Assembly: GCF_039905635.1 (NCBI RefSeq)
Contig: NZ_CP157000.1
Coordinates: forward strand, 2,666,001 to 2,730,000
Source: Microbacterium sp. ProA8
Lineage (GTDB): Bacteria > Actinomycetota > Actinomycetes > Actinomycetales > Microbacteriaceae
Direction of reading: 5' to 3'
DNA length: 64,000 nucleotides
The position numbers and the translations under genes are program-made. The notes beneath the pieces were generated by a model. That model saw only the letters and a program-made list of their open reading frames with translations. It had not been told where the DNA came from and ran no database searches. Numbering within the stretch: position 1 is the first letter of the stretch; every line of letters starts with the position of its first letter. Positions 37,819-47,451 of the stretch are shown here, piece by piece.

Positions 37819-38505
37819 CTACGACGACGACATCGTCCGCCGGATCCGGTAGGCCTGGACGGCACTCCACACCAGCGTGGCCACCGCCACGCCCTCCAGC
37901 ATCCCGGCGACGACGTCGCTCAGCCAGTGCGCCTGCAGATAGGTCCGGCTCCACATCATGTAGAGCACCCAGATCGCGCCGAGGAGCCAGACGTACCAGC
38001 GCCGCAGCAGCAGACCGAGGGTGACCGCCATCGTCGTCGCGACCGCGGTATGGCCGGACGGGAACGACGTGGCGACGCTCTCGGCGAGCGAGTCGGCGGG
38101 CCGCACGCGCGCGATGATGGCGGCCATGGGCGCGCCGATCGCGACGACCACGATGATGGCGCCGGCAAGGGTCACGGCATCCCATCGCCTTCGCTGCCAC
38201 AGGAAGACCGCGACGAGCAGGATGCCGATCACGATCATGCCGATCATGCCACCGGCGATCGCCGGCACCCATGCCGCGATGATGCCGACCTCGCTGACGG
38301 TCGCCACCATGAGGTCGTGCCACCACAGGTCGATCGGAAGCGGCTCATGCCCGCCGAGTGCCACGACGAAGCGCAGCACGACGAAGGCGACCGTCGCGAC
38401 CACCCCCACGACGAGGACGACGGCCCGGTGCGGTTCGGGGTGCGGAAGCTGCTCGAGGGGCGGGGCCGCGTACGGCGCTGTCCCCTGACGTTCGTCGTCG
38501 GTCAC
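37819..38505 (-). CDS. PAP2-family lipid phosphatase-like membrane protein
   Basis: A 228-residue membrane protein starting at GTG 38505. The phosphatase motifs are RVRPADSLAE, FPSGHTAVATT and SRTYLQAHWLSDVVAG, containing the conserved His and Arg/His/Asp residues, with about six membrane helices. Probably hydrolyses lipid phosphates such as undecaprenyl-PP or phosphatidic acid on the outer membrane face. Divergent from the flavoprotein gene. Confidence 0.88.
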   Translation of the reverse strand: MTDDERQGTAPYAAPPLEQLPHPEPHRAVVLVVGVVATVAFVVLRFVVALGGHEPLPIDLWWHDLMVATVSEVGIIAAWVPAIAGGMIGMIVIGILLVAVFLWQRRRWDAVTLAGAIIVVVAIGAPMAAIIARVRPADSLAESVATSFPSGHTAVATTMAVTLGLLLRRWYVWLLGAIWVLYMMWSRTYLQAHWLSDVVAGMLEGVAVATLVWSAVQAYRIRRTMSSS

Positions 38506-38620
38506 CAGCCCATTGTGGGTGCACCGGGCCGGGCCGCCGTCGCACTTGCCCCAGGTCGCGCATCGGTGTAACGCGGGGCGGCCCATTGACGCCGTCCATC
38601 GCCACTGCTCTGATGAGCGC

Positions 38621-39994
38621 ATGGAGGCGATCGTCGACGTCGACTACCTGGTGGTCGGCGCGGGAGCCATGGGGATGGCGTTCGTCGACGCCCTGACCGC
38701 CCACGCCGACGTCTCGGTCGCGATCGTCGACCGTCGCCACGGCGCCGGCGGCCACTGGCTCGACGCATACGGATTCGTGCGGCTGCACCAGGCCTCGGCG
38801 TTCTACGGCGTCGCGTCGACGCTGCTGGGCGGCGGGCGCGTGCAGTCCGACGGCCCCGAGCGCGGATTGCACGAACGCGCGCGTGCCGCCGAGGTCACGG
38901 AGTACTACGCGCGGGTGCTGACCCGCCTGACGGCGAACGGGCAGGTGGTGTTCCACGGGCGCTCCGAGTACCTGGGCGACCGCCGGTTCGCATCGCTCCT
39001 GAGCGGGCGACGGTACCGAGCGCCCCGTGCGCGGGTGGTGGATGCCGCGTATCTGTCGCCCGACATCCCCGCCCTCACTCCCCCGCCGTTCGCCGTCGAC
39101 GACGGCGCCCGGGTCATCCCCGTGAACGACCTGGTCCGCATGTCGCGCGCCCCCGAGCACTACGTCATCGTGGGGGCGGGGAAGACCGCGACCGACACGT
39201 GCGTGTGGCTGCTGCAGAACGGCGTCTCGCCGAGCGCCATCACCTGGGTGCGCCCGCGCGACCCCTGGCTGCTCAATCGCGCCGTCGTGCAGCCCGACCC
39301 GCGGGTCTTCCTCGGCATGGCCGCGGACACGATGGCCGCGGCGGCGCAGGCGACGAGCCCCGACGACGTGTTCCTCCGGATGGAGGATGCCGGGATCATG
39401 CTCCGCATCGACCCGACGGTGACGCCGACCATGGCCAAGACCCCGACCCTTGCGACGTGGGAGCTCGACCTCGTCCGCACCATCGACGACGTCGTCCGCC
39501 GCGGCCACCTGCGCGCCGTCGCTCCCGGACGCCTGGTCTTCGCCGACGGTGAGGTGCGGGTCCCTCTCGACACGCTCGTCGTGCACTGCGCGGCCGAGGG
39601 CCTCAAATACCCGGGCCTGCGGCCGATCTGGACGCCGGCCGCGATCACCCCGCAGCCGGTCCGGGTGGGGTTCCCCTGCTTCGGGGCGGCGCTCGCGGGC
39701 TATGTGGAGGCCACGCGCGACGACGATGCCGACAAGAACCGCGTCTGCAAGCCGTCGCCGTATTCGAACACGCCCGCCGACTGGACCACCATGCAGGTGA
39801 TCGGCGGGGATGCGTCGCTGGCGATGACGAGGGAGGCCGACCTGCGGGAGTGGTCGAACACCACGCCGCTCAACCCTGCCCGCATCCCCGCGGAGCTCAC
39901 CGACGATCCGTCGGTGCTCGGCGCCCGCGACCGGTTGAAGCAGACCATCGGAGCCGGACGCGCGCGTCTCGCGGCGCTCGCGGACCTCGGGTGA
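38621..39994 (+). CDS. FAD/NAD(P)-binding oxidoreductase (flavin monooxygenase-like)
   Basis: A 457-residue flavoprotein. The N-terminal dinucleotide fold is YLVVGAGAMGMAFVDAL and the second, NAD(P)-type fold is YVIVGAGKTATDTCVW near residue 180. GGHWLDAYGFVRLHQASAFY after the first fold resembles flavin-dependent monooxygenases. Start ATG 38621; preceding bases show no strong ribosome site. Substrate unknown. It ends 16 bases from the convergent NIPSNAP gene. Confidence 0.8.
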   Translation: MEAIVDVDYLVVGAGAMGMAFVDALTAHADVSVAIVDRRHGAGGHWLDAYGFVRLHQASAFYGVASTLLGGGRVQSDGPERGLHERARAAEVTEYYARVLTRLTANGQVVFHGRSEYLGDRRFASLLSGRRYRAPRARVVDAAYLSPDIPALTPPPFAVDDGARVIPVNDLVRMSRAPEHYVIVGAGKTATDTCVWLLQNGVSPSAITWVRPRDPWLLNRAVVQPDPRVFLGMAADTMAAAAQATSPDDVFLRMEDAGIMLRIDPTVTPTMAKTPTLATWELDLVRTIDDVVRRGHLRAVAPGRLVFADGEVRVPLDTLVVHCAAEGLKYPGLRPIWTPAAITPQPVRVGFPCFGAALAGYVEATRDDDADKNRVCKPSPYSNTPADWTTMQVIGGDASLAMTREADLREWSNTTPLNPARIPAELTDDPSVLGARDRLKQTIGAGRARLAALADLG

Positions 39995-40010
39995 CGCCGC
40001 GGGATCCCTG

Positions 40011-40316
40011 TCAGTCGAAGACCGGGGTCTGGAAGCGGCGCTCGTAGCGGCGGATGCACTGCGTGTCACGCGCGAACTGGAAGGCCGCCACGCATTCCGG
40101 GTCGGTGCGGGAAGCGATGCGGTAGGCCTCGTAGTCCGCCATGGACGGGAAGGTGAACAGCGCGAAGGCCTCGTCGCTGTCGCCCTCGCCGGGCATGAAG
40201 TAGCCGTGGTGGGTGCCGCCGAGCCTGTTGACGAGCCGGATCCACTCCCGGCCGTACTGCGTGAACTCCTCGAGCTTGTCGGGGTCGATCTCGTAGCGCA
40301 GGTGGATGGTGATCAT
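40011..40316 (-). CDS. NIPSNAP-family protein
   Basis: A 101-residue dimeric alpha-beta barrel (ferredoxin-like) protein: MITIHLRYEIDPDKLEEF, then GYFMPGEGDSDEAFALFTFP and MADYEAYRIASRTDPEC. NIPSNAP proteins have no agreed biochemical activity. It is convergent with the flavoprotein gene and divergent from the short LysR-like gene with a 230-base gap. Confidence 0.82.
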   Translation of the reverse strand: MITIHLRYEIDPDKLEEFTQYGREWIRLVNRLGGTHHGYFMPGEGDSDEAFALFTFPSMADYEAYRIASRTDPECVAAFQFARDTQCIRRYERRFQTPVFD

Positions 40317-40546
40317 GGGTGTCCGTTCGTCCGTCGGGCCGGCAGTCGCGCCGTGGGCCGTCTTCGATTGTCGCCGACCGTGGGTCCCCGACTGTCGACG
40401 GGGCGGCCCATCGGCCGCGGCTGGCGGAATCGCGTCCACCTTTGGCAGGACGTCGCCCACCCTCTGCCGCGGTGCCGAGGGCGAACCGAACGCGGAGGGT
40501 CCTGATACCGCCGTATCCTGAAGACGCCGGCGACGGAAGGCCCTCT

Positions 40547-40897
40547 GTGAACATCACCCTGCTGCAACGGTTCGTCACCGTCGTCGCCGAAGACCTGCAC
40601 TTCCCGCGCGCCGCGCAGGCGCTCGGCATCCCGCTCGCCGCGCTGTATTCGTCGATCGACAAGCTGGAGGCCGAGGTCGGACACCCGCTGATCGTCCGCG
40701 GCAAACCCAGCTGGTCGCTGACGCCGGCCGGGGTCCTGCTGCTCGAAGAGGCGCAGCGGCGGATCGCCGAGGCGCCCGTGTCCGCTCCGAAGCCGGCCGT
40801 GCCCGCCGGCGGCAAGGCCAAGGCCTCGAAGGGCAAGGGTCGGGCTCCGGCGGTGAAGGGCCAGCCGAAGCCGTTCAAGAAGCGCCAGGGCCGCTAG
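40547..40897 (+). CDS. Short LysR-type winged-helix protein with lysine-rich tail
   Basis: A 116-residue protein starting at GTG 40547 behind GGAAGG. Residues 1-60 are a LysR-type helix-turn-helix (LLQRFVTVVAEDLHFPRAAQ, ALYSSIDKLEAEVGHPLIVR, SLTPAGVLLLEEA). The effector-binding domain is absent; instead there is a Lys/Gly/Ala/Pro tail (KAKASKGKGRAPAVKGQ, KPFKKRQGR) like nucleoid proteins. The frame closes cleanly, so it is not an obvious truncation. I recall similar short proteins in Microbacterium. It may be a non-specific or architectural DNA binder. Confidence 0.75.
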   Translation: MNITLLQRFVTVVAEDLHFPRAAQALGIPLAALYSSIDKLEAEVGHPLIVRGKPSWSLTPAGVLLLEEAQRRIAEAPVSAPKPAVPAGGKAKASKGKGRAPAVKGQPKPFKKRQGR

Positions 40898-40969
40898 AGC
40901 GGTCGCCGTCCGGACGTCAGACGCGCGGCCGATGCGCGAATACTCGGCGCGGGCGCTGCGGGATGCCGC

Positions 40970-41659
40970 TCAGTCCCAGTCGAGGTAGTCCTCGATCGGC
41001 CACGCGGTGGCACCGACGTGGGTCACGGGGAACAGGTGCCCGGCGCCCTCGACGCGCGCGACACTCACGCGATCCGGTGCGGATGCCTGGAGCTCTTCGC
41101 CGTTCGACGGCGGGGTCATCCGGTCCTCGGTGCCCTGCACGACCAGCACCGGCACGGCCGGTGCGAGGGACGACCACTCGAGCTCGGGCGTCGCTTCCAG
41201 CGCGCTGCGCTGCATCGACTCGACTTCGGCATCGCGCGCCTGCGCAGGGATCTCCGACATATCGGATCCGAGCTCGTCCGTCGACTCGGCGCCTTCGACG
41301 CCGAGCAGCAGCACGCCGTTCACCCGTCCCGGGTGGTCGAGCGAGACCGCCCGCGCGACCGAGCCGCCGAACGCGTGGCCGCCGACCCAGGCGCTCGCGA
41401 GTCCGAGGTGCTCCATCACGTCGACGACGTCCTGGGCCAGATCGTGCATCGAGACCACCTGGTCGGCGGCGGCACGCGGATGACGCGGGCCGATGCGGAC
41501 GACGTGGAAATCCTCCTCGGCCAGCGCGTGCGTGAGCGGACCCAGATAGCTGATGTTGAGGCCGCGCCCCGGAAGCAGCACGAGGGCGGGGCCGTTGGCC
41601 CGCTCGTCGACGTAGGGGATCGCACGGCCGTCGGGCTCGAAGATCTGGGTTTCAGCCAA
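40970..41659 (-). CDS. Alpha/beta hydrolase-fold protein lacking the nucleophilic Ser
   Basis: A 229-residue alpha/beta hydrolase. LVLLPGRGLNISYLGPL is the oxyanion loop, VGGHAFGGSVARAV the nucleophile elbow, GTEDRMTPP the acid region and GAGHLFPVT the His region. The elbow reads G-H-A-F-G: the usual catalytic Ser is Ala, although Asp and His remain. Start is TTG 41659 with GAGGACC upstream. It may be a non-hydrolytic family member or binding protein. Confidence 0.8.
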   Translation of the reverse strand: MAETQIFEPDGRAIPYVDERANGPALVLLPGRGLNISYLGPLTHALAEEDFHVVRIGPRHPRAAADQVVSMHDLAQDVVDVMEHLGLASAWVGGHAFGGSVARAVSLDHPGRVNGVLLLGVEGAESTDELGSDMSEIPAQARDAEVESMQRSALEATPELEWSSLAPAVPVLVVQGTEDRMTPPSNGEELQASAPDRVSVARVEGAGHLFPVTHVGATAWPIEDYLDWD

Positions 41660-41725
41660 GGTTCTGGGGTCCTCTCGCGTGCACGTTCGTGGGTTCGTCG
41701 CGCCCGGCCGGACGCGGTGGGGGCT

Positions 41726-42799
41726 TCAGACGTTGAAGCGGAACTCGACGACGTCGCCGTCCTGCATGACGTAGTCCTTGCCCTCGAGGCGGGCCTTGCC
41801 CTTCGAGCGCGCCTCCACGACCGAGCCGGTCGCCACGAGGTCGTCGAACGAGATGACTTCGGCCTTGATGAAGCCCTTCTCGAAGTCGGTGTGGATGACG
41901 CCCGCGGCCTGCGGAGCCTTCCAGCCCTTCCCGATCGTCCAGGCGCGGGCCTCCTTCGGCCCGGCGGTCAGGTACGTCTGCAGGCCGAGCGTGTCGAAGC
42001 CGATGCGCGCGAGCTGGTCGAGGCCCGACTCCTCCTGGCCGGTCGATGCCAGCAGCTCCGCCGCGTCCTCCGGGTCGAGGTCGATGAGCTCGGATTCGAT
42101 CTTCGCGTCGAGGAAGACGGCATGGGCGGGCGCGACCAGCGCCTCGAGCTCCGCCTTGCGGGCGGCATCCGTCAGCACCGCCTCATCGACGTTGAAGACG
42201 AAGATGAACGGCTTCGCGGTCAAGAGGCCCAGCTCCTTGATCGGGGCGAGGTCGATTCCCGACGCCGACAGCAGGACGCCGCGCTCGAGGGCGTCCTTCG
42301 CCTCGACGGCCGTGGCGAGCACCGAGGGGTCGAGCTTGCGGCCCTTGACCTCCTTCTCGTACCGGGTGATCGCCTTCTCGAGCGTCTCGAGGTCGGCGAG
42401 CTGCAACTCGGCGTTGATGGTCTCCATGTCGCTCTTCGGGTTCACCGCGCCCTCGACGTGCACGACGTCGTCGTCGGCGAATCCCCGGACCACCTGGGCG
42501 ATGGCGTCGGCCTCCCGGATGTTCGCGAGGAACTTGTTGCCGAGCCCCTCGCCTTCCGAGGCGCCGCGCACGATGCCGGCGATGTCGACGAACGACACCG
42601 CTGCGGGCAGGATGCGCTCGGAGTGGAAGATCTCCGCCAGCTTGTCGAGCCGAGGGTCGGGCAGGTTGACCACGCCGATGTTGGGCTCGATCGTGGCGAA
42701 CGGGTAGTTCGCCGCGAGCACCTGGTTCTTGGTCAGCGCGTTGAAGAGGGTCGACTTGCCGACGTTCGGGAGTCCGACGATTCCGATGGTGAGAGCCAC
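41726..42799 (-). CDS. ychF: YchF/OLA1-family ATPase
   Basis: A 357-residue P-loop protein: TIGIVGLPNVGKSTLFNALT, IPKNQ-less YchF form with NQVLAANYPFATIEPN, VDIAGIVRGASEGEGLGNKF (G3), and FVFNVDEA in place of NKxD, which explains ATP preference in the family. A coiled-coil insert and C-terminal TGS domain (ending GDVVEFRFNV) follow. It binds ribosomes and affects translation and stress responses. Start taken as GTG 42799 (MALTIGIVG in the family); ATG 42805 is two codons earlier. Confidence 0.96.
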   Translation of the reverse strand: MALTIGIVGLPNVGKSTLFNALTKNQVLAANYPFATIEPNIGVVNLPDPRLDKLAEIFHSERILPAAVSFVDIAGIVRGASEGEGLGNKFLANIREADAIAQVVRGFADDDVVHVEGAVNPKSDMETINAELQLADLETLEKAITRYEKEVKGRKLDPSVLATAVEAKDALERGVLLSASGIDLAPIKELGLLTAKPFIFVFNVDEAVLTDAARKAELEALVAPAHAVFLDAKIESELIDLDPEDAAELLASTGQEESGLDQLARIGFDTLGLQTYLTAGPKEARAWTIGKGWKAPQAAGVIHTDFEKGFIKAEVISFDDLVATGSVVEARSKGKARLEGKDYVMQDGDVVEFRFNV

Positions 42800-42800
42800 G

Positions 42801-42828
42801 GGCATCCAGTCTACGTGGGAGGGATGCC
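42801..42828 (-). terminator. Small hairpin with GGATGCC word pair
   Basis: GGCATCC (42801-42807) with GGATGCC (42822-42828), 14-base loop, between the reductase gene stop (42857) and ychF on the minus strand. The stem is only 7 bp and overlaps the ychF start region, so terminator function is uncertain. Confidence 0.4.
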
Positions 42829-42856
42829 GCACCCTGCCCCGCCTGCACCGGAAGAG

Positions 42857-43468
42857 TCAGTCGGGGTCGACGCGCCAGCGCATGAGCACGTTGCCGCTCT
42901 CCTCCCACACCCGCGTCTCCAGCAGCTTGAGCGCGACCGGCGGTCGATCGTCGAACAGCGGGACCCCCGATCCGGCGATCAGCGGGAACGTCACCAGGTG
43001 CAGCTCGTCGACGAGTCCCGCGCGCATCAGGTCGTTCCACAGCACCCGGCCGAGCAGGATCAGGATGCCGCGTCCCTCGCGCTCCTTCAGCGCGGCGACT
43101 TCTGCGCGCGCCGCGGCGACGGGCACGATGCGGACGTTCTCGTAGGGAGCGACGTCGGCATCGGTGATCGTGTCCGAGACGACGATCTTCTCGACACCGA
43201 GGATGAGCTCGGCGAACTCGCGGCGGATGGCGGTCGCGGCGGGGTCCGCGCGCACGCTGGTCCAGTAGCCGAGGTTCCCGAGCGCCGAGCGGCGGCCGGC
43301 CAGCAGCAGGGTGTCGGAGTCCCGCAGGAGCGCCGTGGTGTAGTGGTCGAACGTGTCCGCACCGTGGTAATCGGGGTGCCAGTGCTCGAAGAACGAGACG
43401 ATGTCGTGGTCGTCGTCCTCGTAACGGCCGTCGACGGTGACGAAGTTGCAGACGGTGAGAGTGCGCAT
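42857..43468 (-). CDS. RibD C-terminal/dihydrofolate reductase-like protein
   Basis: A 203-residue protein with the RibD C-terminal reductase fold: [63 protein letters not shown] and [19 protein letters not shown]. Stand-alone members are probably NADPH reductases of unknown substrate. Divergent from the methyltransferase at 43550. Confidence 0.87.
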   Translation of the reverse strand: MRTLTVCNFVTVDGRYEDDDHDIVSFFEHWHPDYHGADTFDHYTTALLRDSDTLLLAGRRSALGNLGYWTSVRADPAATAIRREFAELILGVEKIVVSDTITDADVAPYENVRIVPVAAARAEVAALKEREGRGILILLGRVLWNDLMRAGLVDELHLVTFPLIAGSGVPLFDDRPPVALKLLETRVWEESGNVLMRWRVDPD

Positions 43469-43549
43469 CCGCGACACGGTACTCCGCCCCGAGGACACCC
43501 GAGGACCGCACCCGTTGCCCGGCCGTCGCCGCCGGACGATACTGACGCC

Positions 43550-44206
43550 ATGGACGACTGCTGCGCACCGCAGACGCCTGACGGATACGAGCGCGAGTTC
43601 GACGCGCGGTTCGCACGCGGGCTCGCGCGTCGCTACCGCAACGAGGGGCTGACGCCCAGCGCGCAGCTGATCCTCTCGTTCGCGGCATCCATCGGCCTGG
43701 ACGGCGCCTCCGTGCTCGAGATCGGCGGCGGCATCGGCGACATCCAGCTCGAAGCACTCAAGCGCGGCGCTGCCCACGCCACGAACGTCGAGCTGTCGTC
43801 GGCGTACGAGCCCGAGGCGGGTCGGCTGCTCGATGAGGCGGGACTCCGCGAACGCGTCACGCGTGTGCTGGGCGTCGACCTCGCGGGCACGCCGCAGGCC
43901 GTGGATCGGGCGGACATCGTCGTCCTGCATCGGGTCGTCTGCTGCTACCCCGATTACCGTCGGCTGCTCGGCGCCGCGGCCGGCCGAGGCAACCGCGCCG
44001 TGGTCTTCAGCCATCCGACGCACAGCCTCGGCATGCGCTTCGCCGCACGCATGATCAACGCGTGGTACACGCTGACGGGCAATCCGTACCGCGCGTTCGC
44101 GCACGCGCCCGATGCGATGGTCGACGTGCTGCGCGAACGCGGGTTCGAGCCCCGGTTCCGCGAGCGCAGAGGACCGTGGCACGTCGTGGGGACGGTTCGC
44201 ATCTGA
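43550..44206 (+). CDS. Class I SAM-dependent methyltransferase
   Basis: A 218-residue methyltransferase. The N-terminus [19 protein letters not shown] has a Cys pair; motif I is [17 protein letters not shown], motif II region LGVDLAGTP, motif [18 protein letters not shown]. Resembles cytosolic small-molecule methyltransferases. No operon partner; the next gene is convergent by 29 bases. Confidence 0.83.
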   Translation: MDDCCAPQTPDGYEREFDARFARGLARRYRNEGLTPSAQLILSFAASIGLDGASVLEIGGGIGDIQLEALKRGAAHATNVELSSAYEPEAGRLLDEAGLRERVTRVLGVDLAGTPQAVDRADIVVLHRVVCCYPDYRRLLGAAAGRGNRAVVFSHPTHSLGMRFAARMINAWYTLTGNPYRAFAHAPDAMVDVLRERGFEPRFRERRGPWHVVGTVRI

Positions 44207-44235
44207 CGACGCCGTCGGTGCCCGCACCCGCGGCG

Positions 44236-45006
44236 TCAGGGACGGATGCTGCGGTACGCGCGCGTGACGTACGGCAACGTGATCGTCTCGGCGCCGTCGC
44301 CCGCTCCGTGCGGCTCCGCGCGCCGCCGCTCGTCGAACAGGTCGCCGACGGCGGCGAGGATCCTGGCGCGCTCGGCGTCGGAAGCGGTGATGATGTAGCT
44401 CCGTGAGGCGACCATGTCGAGCAGGGCGGCACGGGAGAGCGAGCGGGTCCAGCTCCACGACCTCGCCTCGAGGCCGTCGAACGGCTGGGCGACCTGCGGC
44501 CCGTCGCCCGCGAGCATCTCCTCGGCGTGACTGCCGTGCATCGCGGCGGTGAGCCGCGCGACCCAGGGGTCGGACTCGTCGCGGATGTTCCACACGAGGC
44601 CGAGCACGCCGCCGGCGCGGAGCACGCGCCCGGCCTCCGCGGAGGCCGCGACCGGGTCGACCCAGTGCCACGCCTGTCCGAGCAGCACGGCGTCGACGGA
44701 GGCGTCGGGCAGCGGCATCCGCTCGCCCGTGCCCACGAAGGTGGGGATGCCGTGCACGTTGCCGCGCAGCGTGGCGAGCATGTCGGGGTCGGGATCGATC
44801 GCGACGACCTCGGCGCCCGCCTCGACGATCGTGCGGGTGAGCTTGCCGGTGCCGGCGCCCACGTCGGCGACGCGCAGCGCGCGGCCCTCGTCGCGCACGG
44901 GGGCGAGCATCCAGTCCACCGCTTCGCGGGGGTAGTCCGGCCTCCCCGACTCGTAGGCTCCGGCGGCGGACCCGAACGACAGCGACATCTCCTCGCGGCT
45001 GGCCAT
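44236..45006 (-). CDS. Class I SAM-dependent methyltransferase (UbiE/MenG-like fold)
   Basis: A 256-residue methyltransferase: motif [21 protein letters not shown], motif [14 protein letters not shown], motif post-[12 protein letters not shown], and motif [14 protein letters not shown]. The HWVD signature is common in actinobacterial methyltransferases of unknown substrate. Divergent from the exonuclease gene by 81 bases. Confidence 0.86.
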   Translation of the reverse strand: MASREEMSLSFGSAAGAYESGRPDYPREAVDWMLAPVRDEGRALRVADVGAGTGKLTRTIVEAGAEVVAIDPDPDMLATLRGNVHGIPTFVGTGERMPLPDASVDAVLLGQAWHWVDPVAASAEAGRVLRAGGVLGLVWNIRDESDPWVARLTAAMHGSHAEEMLAGDGPQVAQPFDGLEARSWSWTRSLSRAALLDMVASRSYIITASDAERARILAAVGDLFDERRRAEPHGAGDGAETITLPYVTRAYRSIRP

Positions 45007-45087
45007 GATCCGACCCTATGCCGACACCCTCGTGCGGCGCGCCTTCCGTCGGCGCGGCCTGTGCCGGGTGAGTCTGGGGAGGTGCCA

Positions 45088-45684
45088 TTGGACTTCACCG
45101 CGATCGACTTCGAGACGGCGAATTCCAGCAACGCCTCCGCCTGCGCCGTCGGCCTCGTGCGCGTGCGCGACGGCCGGGTCGTCGACAAGACGGGCTGGCT
45201 CATCCGCCCGCCCGCCGGTCACGACGTGTTCTTCGAGCTGAATGTGCGCATCCACGGCATCCAGCCCGAGGACGTCGCCGACGCCGCCCCATGGAGCCGG
45301 CAGCTCGCCGACATCATCGCCTTCGCGGGCGACGACATCCTGGTGGCGCACAACGCCGGCTTCGACATGGCCGTGCTCAAGCGCGCGTGCGACGCGACGG
45401 GCGACGACTGCCCCGCCTACCGCTACGCCTGCAGCCTGCAGGTCGCGCGCAAGGTCTACCGGCTCGAGTCGTACCGGCTGCCGTTCGTCGCGGCCGAGGC
45501 GGGCTTCGGGGACTTTCCGCACCACAACGCGACGGCCGACGCGCTCGCCTGCGCCCACGTCATGATCGACGCCGCGCGCCGCCTGGGCGCGGCGGACATC
45601 GAGGCGCTCACCGAGGCGGTCGGCGTGCGCGTGTCGCAGATCGCGATCACCCAGGCCCCCGCCGTCTCGTTCGCCGTCGCCTGA
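45088..45684 (+). CDS. DEDDh 3'-5' exonuclease (DnaQ epsilon-like)
   Basis: A 198-residue exonuclease. The metal-binding acids are in [21 protein letters not shown] and the DEDDh His/Asp in [11 protein letters not shown] choose TTG 45088, six bases after GGGGAGG; GTG 45082 overlaps that site but would also be in frame. Stand-alone DnaQ-like nucleases act in proofreading, RNA turnover or repair; which one is not clear. Confidence 0.86.
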   Translation: MDFTAIDFETANSSNASACAVGLVRVRDGRVVDKTGWLIRPPAGHDVFFELNVRIHGIQPEDVADAAPWSRQLADIIAFAGDDILVAHNAGFDMAVLKRACDATGDDCPAYRYACSLQVARKVYRLESYRLPFVAAEAGFGDFPHHNATADALACAHVMIDAARRLGAADIEALTEAVGVRVSQIAITQAPAVSFAVA

Positions 45685-45736
45685 AGCCCCAGCGCGGTGC
45701 GAGCGTCATGTCGGAGGCCTCGGTCATTCTGAAGGC

Positions 45737-47068
45737 ATGGACGCAGCAGTGATCGGTGTGGTGGTGATCGCCTGCATCGTCGTGGGTGCCGTGGCCGGAT
45801 GGGCGGCAGGACTCGCGCGCGGTGCCGCCCGCGCGGCCCGAGAGCAGGCAGCACTCACGGCGCAGCTGGCGGGGTCTGAAGCCGCGCGTCAGGGCGTCCA
45901 GGCCCAGCTCGAGCACCAGCAGCTGCTGTACCGCGAGCTGGCGAGCCAGGCGCGCCATGACCAGGCGGCGCGGGAGGAGCGGGAGCGGCGCGAGCAGTCC
46001 GTGCTGCGGGCCCTCGCCCCCGTGCAGGAGACGCTCGCCGCGATGCACACCAAGGTCGACGACCTCGAGCGCGATCGGCACCTCCAGTTCGGCACGCTGG
46101 CCGAGCAGCTGCGCCGTGCGCAGGAGTCCGACGAGGCCCTGCGCGTGACGACCGAGTCGCTGGCGAGCGCCCTGCGCTCGGGCAGCACGCGCGGGGTCTG
46201 GGGCGAGACCCAGCTGCGCCGCGTCGTCGAGGCGGCCGGCCTCACCCGACATGTCGACTTCGACCTGCAGGCATCGATCACGACGGATGCCGGTGCAGGC
46301 CGCCCCGACATGGTCATCCGCCTGCCCGGCGACAAGGCCATCGCCGTCGACGCGAAGGTGCCGCTCGACGCGTTCCTCGAGGCCAGCGCGATCCCGCTGA
46401 CCGCACAGGGGGCGGAAGCGGCGCGACGTCGCTCACTGCTCGACAAGCACGTCAAGGCGGTGCGCGCGCATGTCGACGCGCTCGCGCGCAAGACCTACTG
46501 GGCCGGCCTGTCGTCGAGCCCAGAGTTCGTGGTGTGCTTCCTTCCGAGCGAGTCGCTGCTGGCCGCCGCTCTCGAAGAGGATGCCTCGCTGCTCGACTAC
46601 GCGTTCGGCAAGCGGGTCGCGCTGGCGTCGCCCGTGAACCTCTGGGCGGTGCTCAAGACGGTCGCCTACACCTGGACCCAGCAGGACGTGTCGCAAGAGG
46701 CCCGAGCCCTCTTCGACCTCGGCAACCAGCTGTACGAGCGACTCGGGTCGCTCGCCACGCACGCCGACGACCTGCGGCGCGCGATCGAGCGGACCGTCGA
46801 CAGCTACAACCGCTTCGCCGGGTCGCTCGAGACCCGCGTGCTGGTGAGCGCGCGCAAGTTCCCCGGCATCGATGCGACGAAGCTCGACGCGGTGAGCGAA
46901 CCCGCCACGATCGACAAGAGCCCGCGCCGGCTCACCGCGCCCGAACTGCTCGACGAGACCCTCGCCGGCATCGACGAGACCCCCGCACCGCCGACGGCGA
47001 CCACGACGCCCACGGCGACCGCGGAACTCGGCGACGTGCGCGTGCGCATCGCCATGCCGAACGACTAG
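45737..47068 (+). CDS. rmuC: RmuC-family DNA recombination protein
   Basis: A 443-residue protein: N-terminal membrane helix (VIGVVVIACIVVGAVAGWAA), a long coiled coil (residues about 30-130, Gln/Arg/Glu-rich), then the RmuC nuclease-like core (GVWGETQLRRVVEAAGL, IAVDAKVPLDAFLE, EFVVCFLPSESLL). RmuC limits inversion at short repeats in E. coli. The tail after residue 410 is Pro/Thr-rich. Confidence 0.9.
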   Translation: MDAAVIGVVVIACIVVGAVAGWAAGLARGAARAAREQAALTAQLAGSEAARQGVQAQLEHQQLLYRELASQARHDQAAREERERREQSVLRALAPVQETLAAMHTKVDDLERDRHLQFGTLAEQLRRAQESDEALRVTTESLASALRSGSTRGVWGETQLRRVVEAAGLTRHVDFDLQASITTDAGAGRPDMVIRLPGDKAIAVDAKVPLDAFLEASAIPLTAQGAEAARRRSLLDKHVKAVRAHVDALARKTYWAGLSSSPEFVVCFLPSESLLAAALEEDASLLDYAFGKRVALASPVNLWAVLKTVAYTWTQQDVSQEARALFDLGNQLYERLGSLATHADDLRRAIERTVDSYNRFAGSLETRVLVSARKFPGIDATKLDAVSEPATIDKSPRRLTAPELLDETLAGIDETPAPPTATTTPTATAELGDVRVRIAMPND

Positions 47069-47077
47069 CGCCGGAGC

Positions 47078-47290
47078 TCAGGCGCCGCCCGGCACGAAGC
47101 TGAGGAGCACGATCACGGCGGCGGACACGCCGACGAAAGCGCCCACCATCCACCAGGCGCTGATCTCGTGGCCCTCGTCACGCCGGACGCGCAGCAGCAC
47201 GTCGGGGCGACGAGCCGGATCGATCGCATTGGCGACCACCGCATGCGCGCCCGTCTGGGGCGACGACGGTTCAGCGGACTGCGCAGACAT
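47078..47290 (-). CDS. Small single-pass membrane protein (70 residues)
   Basis: A 70-residue protein: disordered N-terminus (MSAQSAEPSSPQTGAHA), basic middle (RRPDVLLRVRRDEGHE), and one C-terminal membrane helix (WWMVGAFVGVSAAVIVLLSF). GAGGAG lies about eight bases before the ATG at 47290, in the order GAGGAG-TTGACG-ATG, as for the small gene at 34055. Convergent with rmuC. Function unknown. Confidence 0.65.
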   Translation of the reverse strand: MSAQSAEPSSPQTGAHAVVANAIDPARRPDVLLRVRRDEGHEISAWWMVGAFVGVSAAVIVLLSFVPGGA

Positions 47291-47451
47291 CGTCAACTCC
47301 TCGCGTCGGAAACACCATCATGTCTCCATCGACACCACAGTCGATTCTGCCAGAGTCGCCCGTGAACGGCGGTCACGAATCAGTCACAAGAGCATCATCT
47401 GCCACACCGGCCACAGCTGCCCCGCGGGACACGTCCTCAGATGCAGTCAGC

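Noticed and set aside
37819..39994. Biosynthetic cluster of phosphatase and flavoprotein
   Set aside because: The genes are divergent with no shared pathway enzymes around them.
40317..40546. Hidden gene in the 230-base NIPSNAP/LysR gap
   Set aside because: Frames are open because of base composition but lack ribosome sites and domain features; only a weak 7-bp TGGGCCG/CGGCCCA pair was seen.
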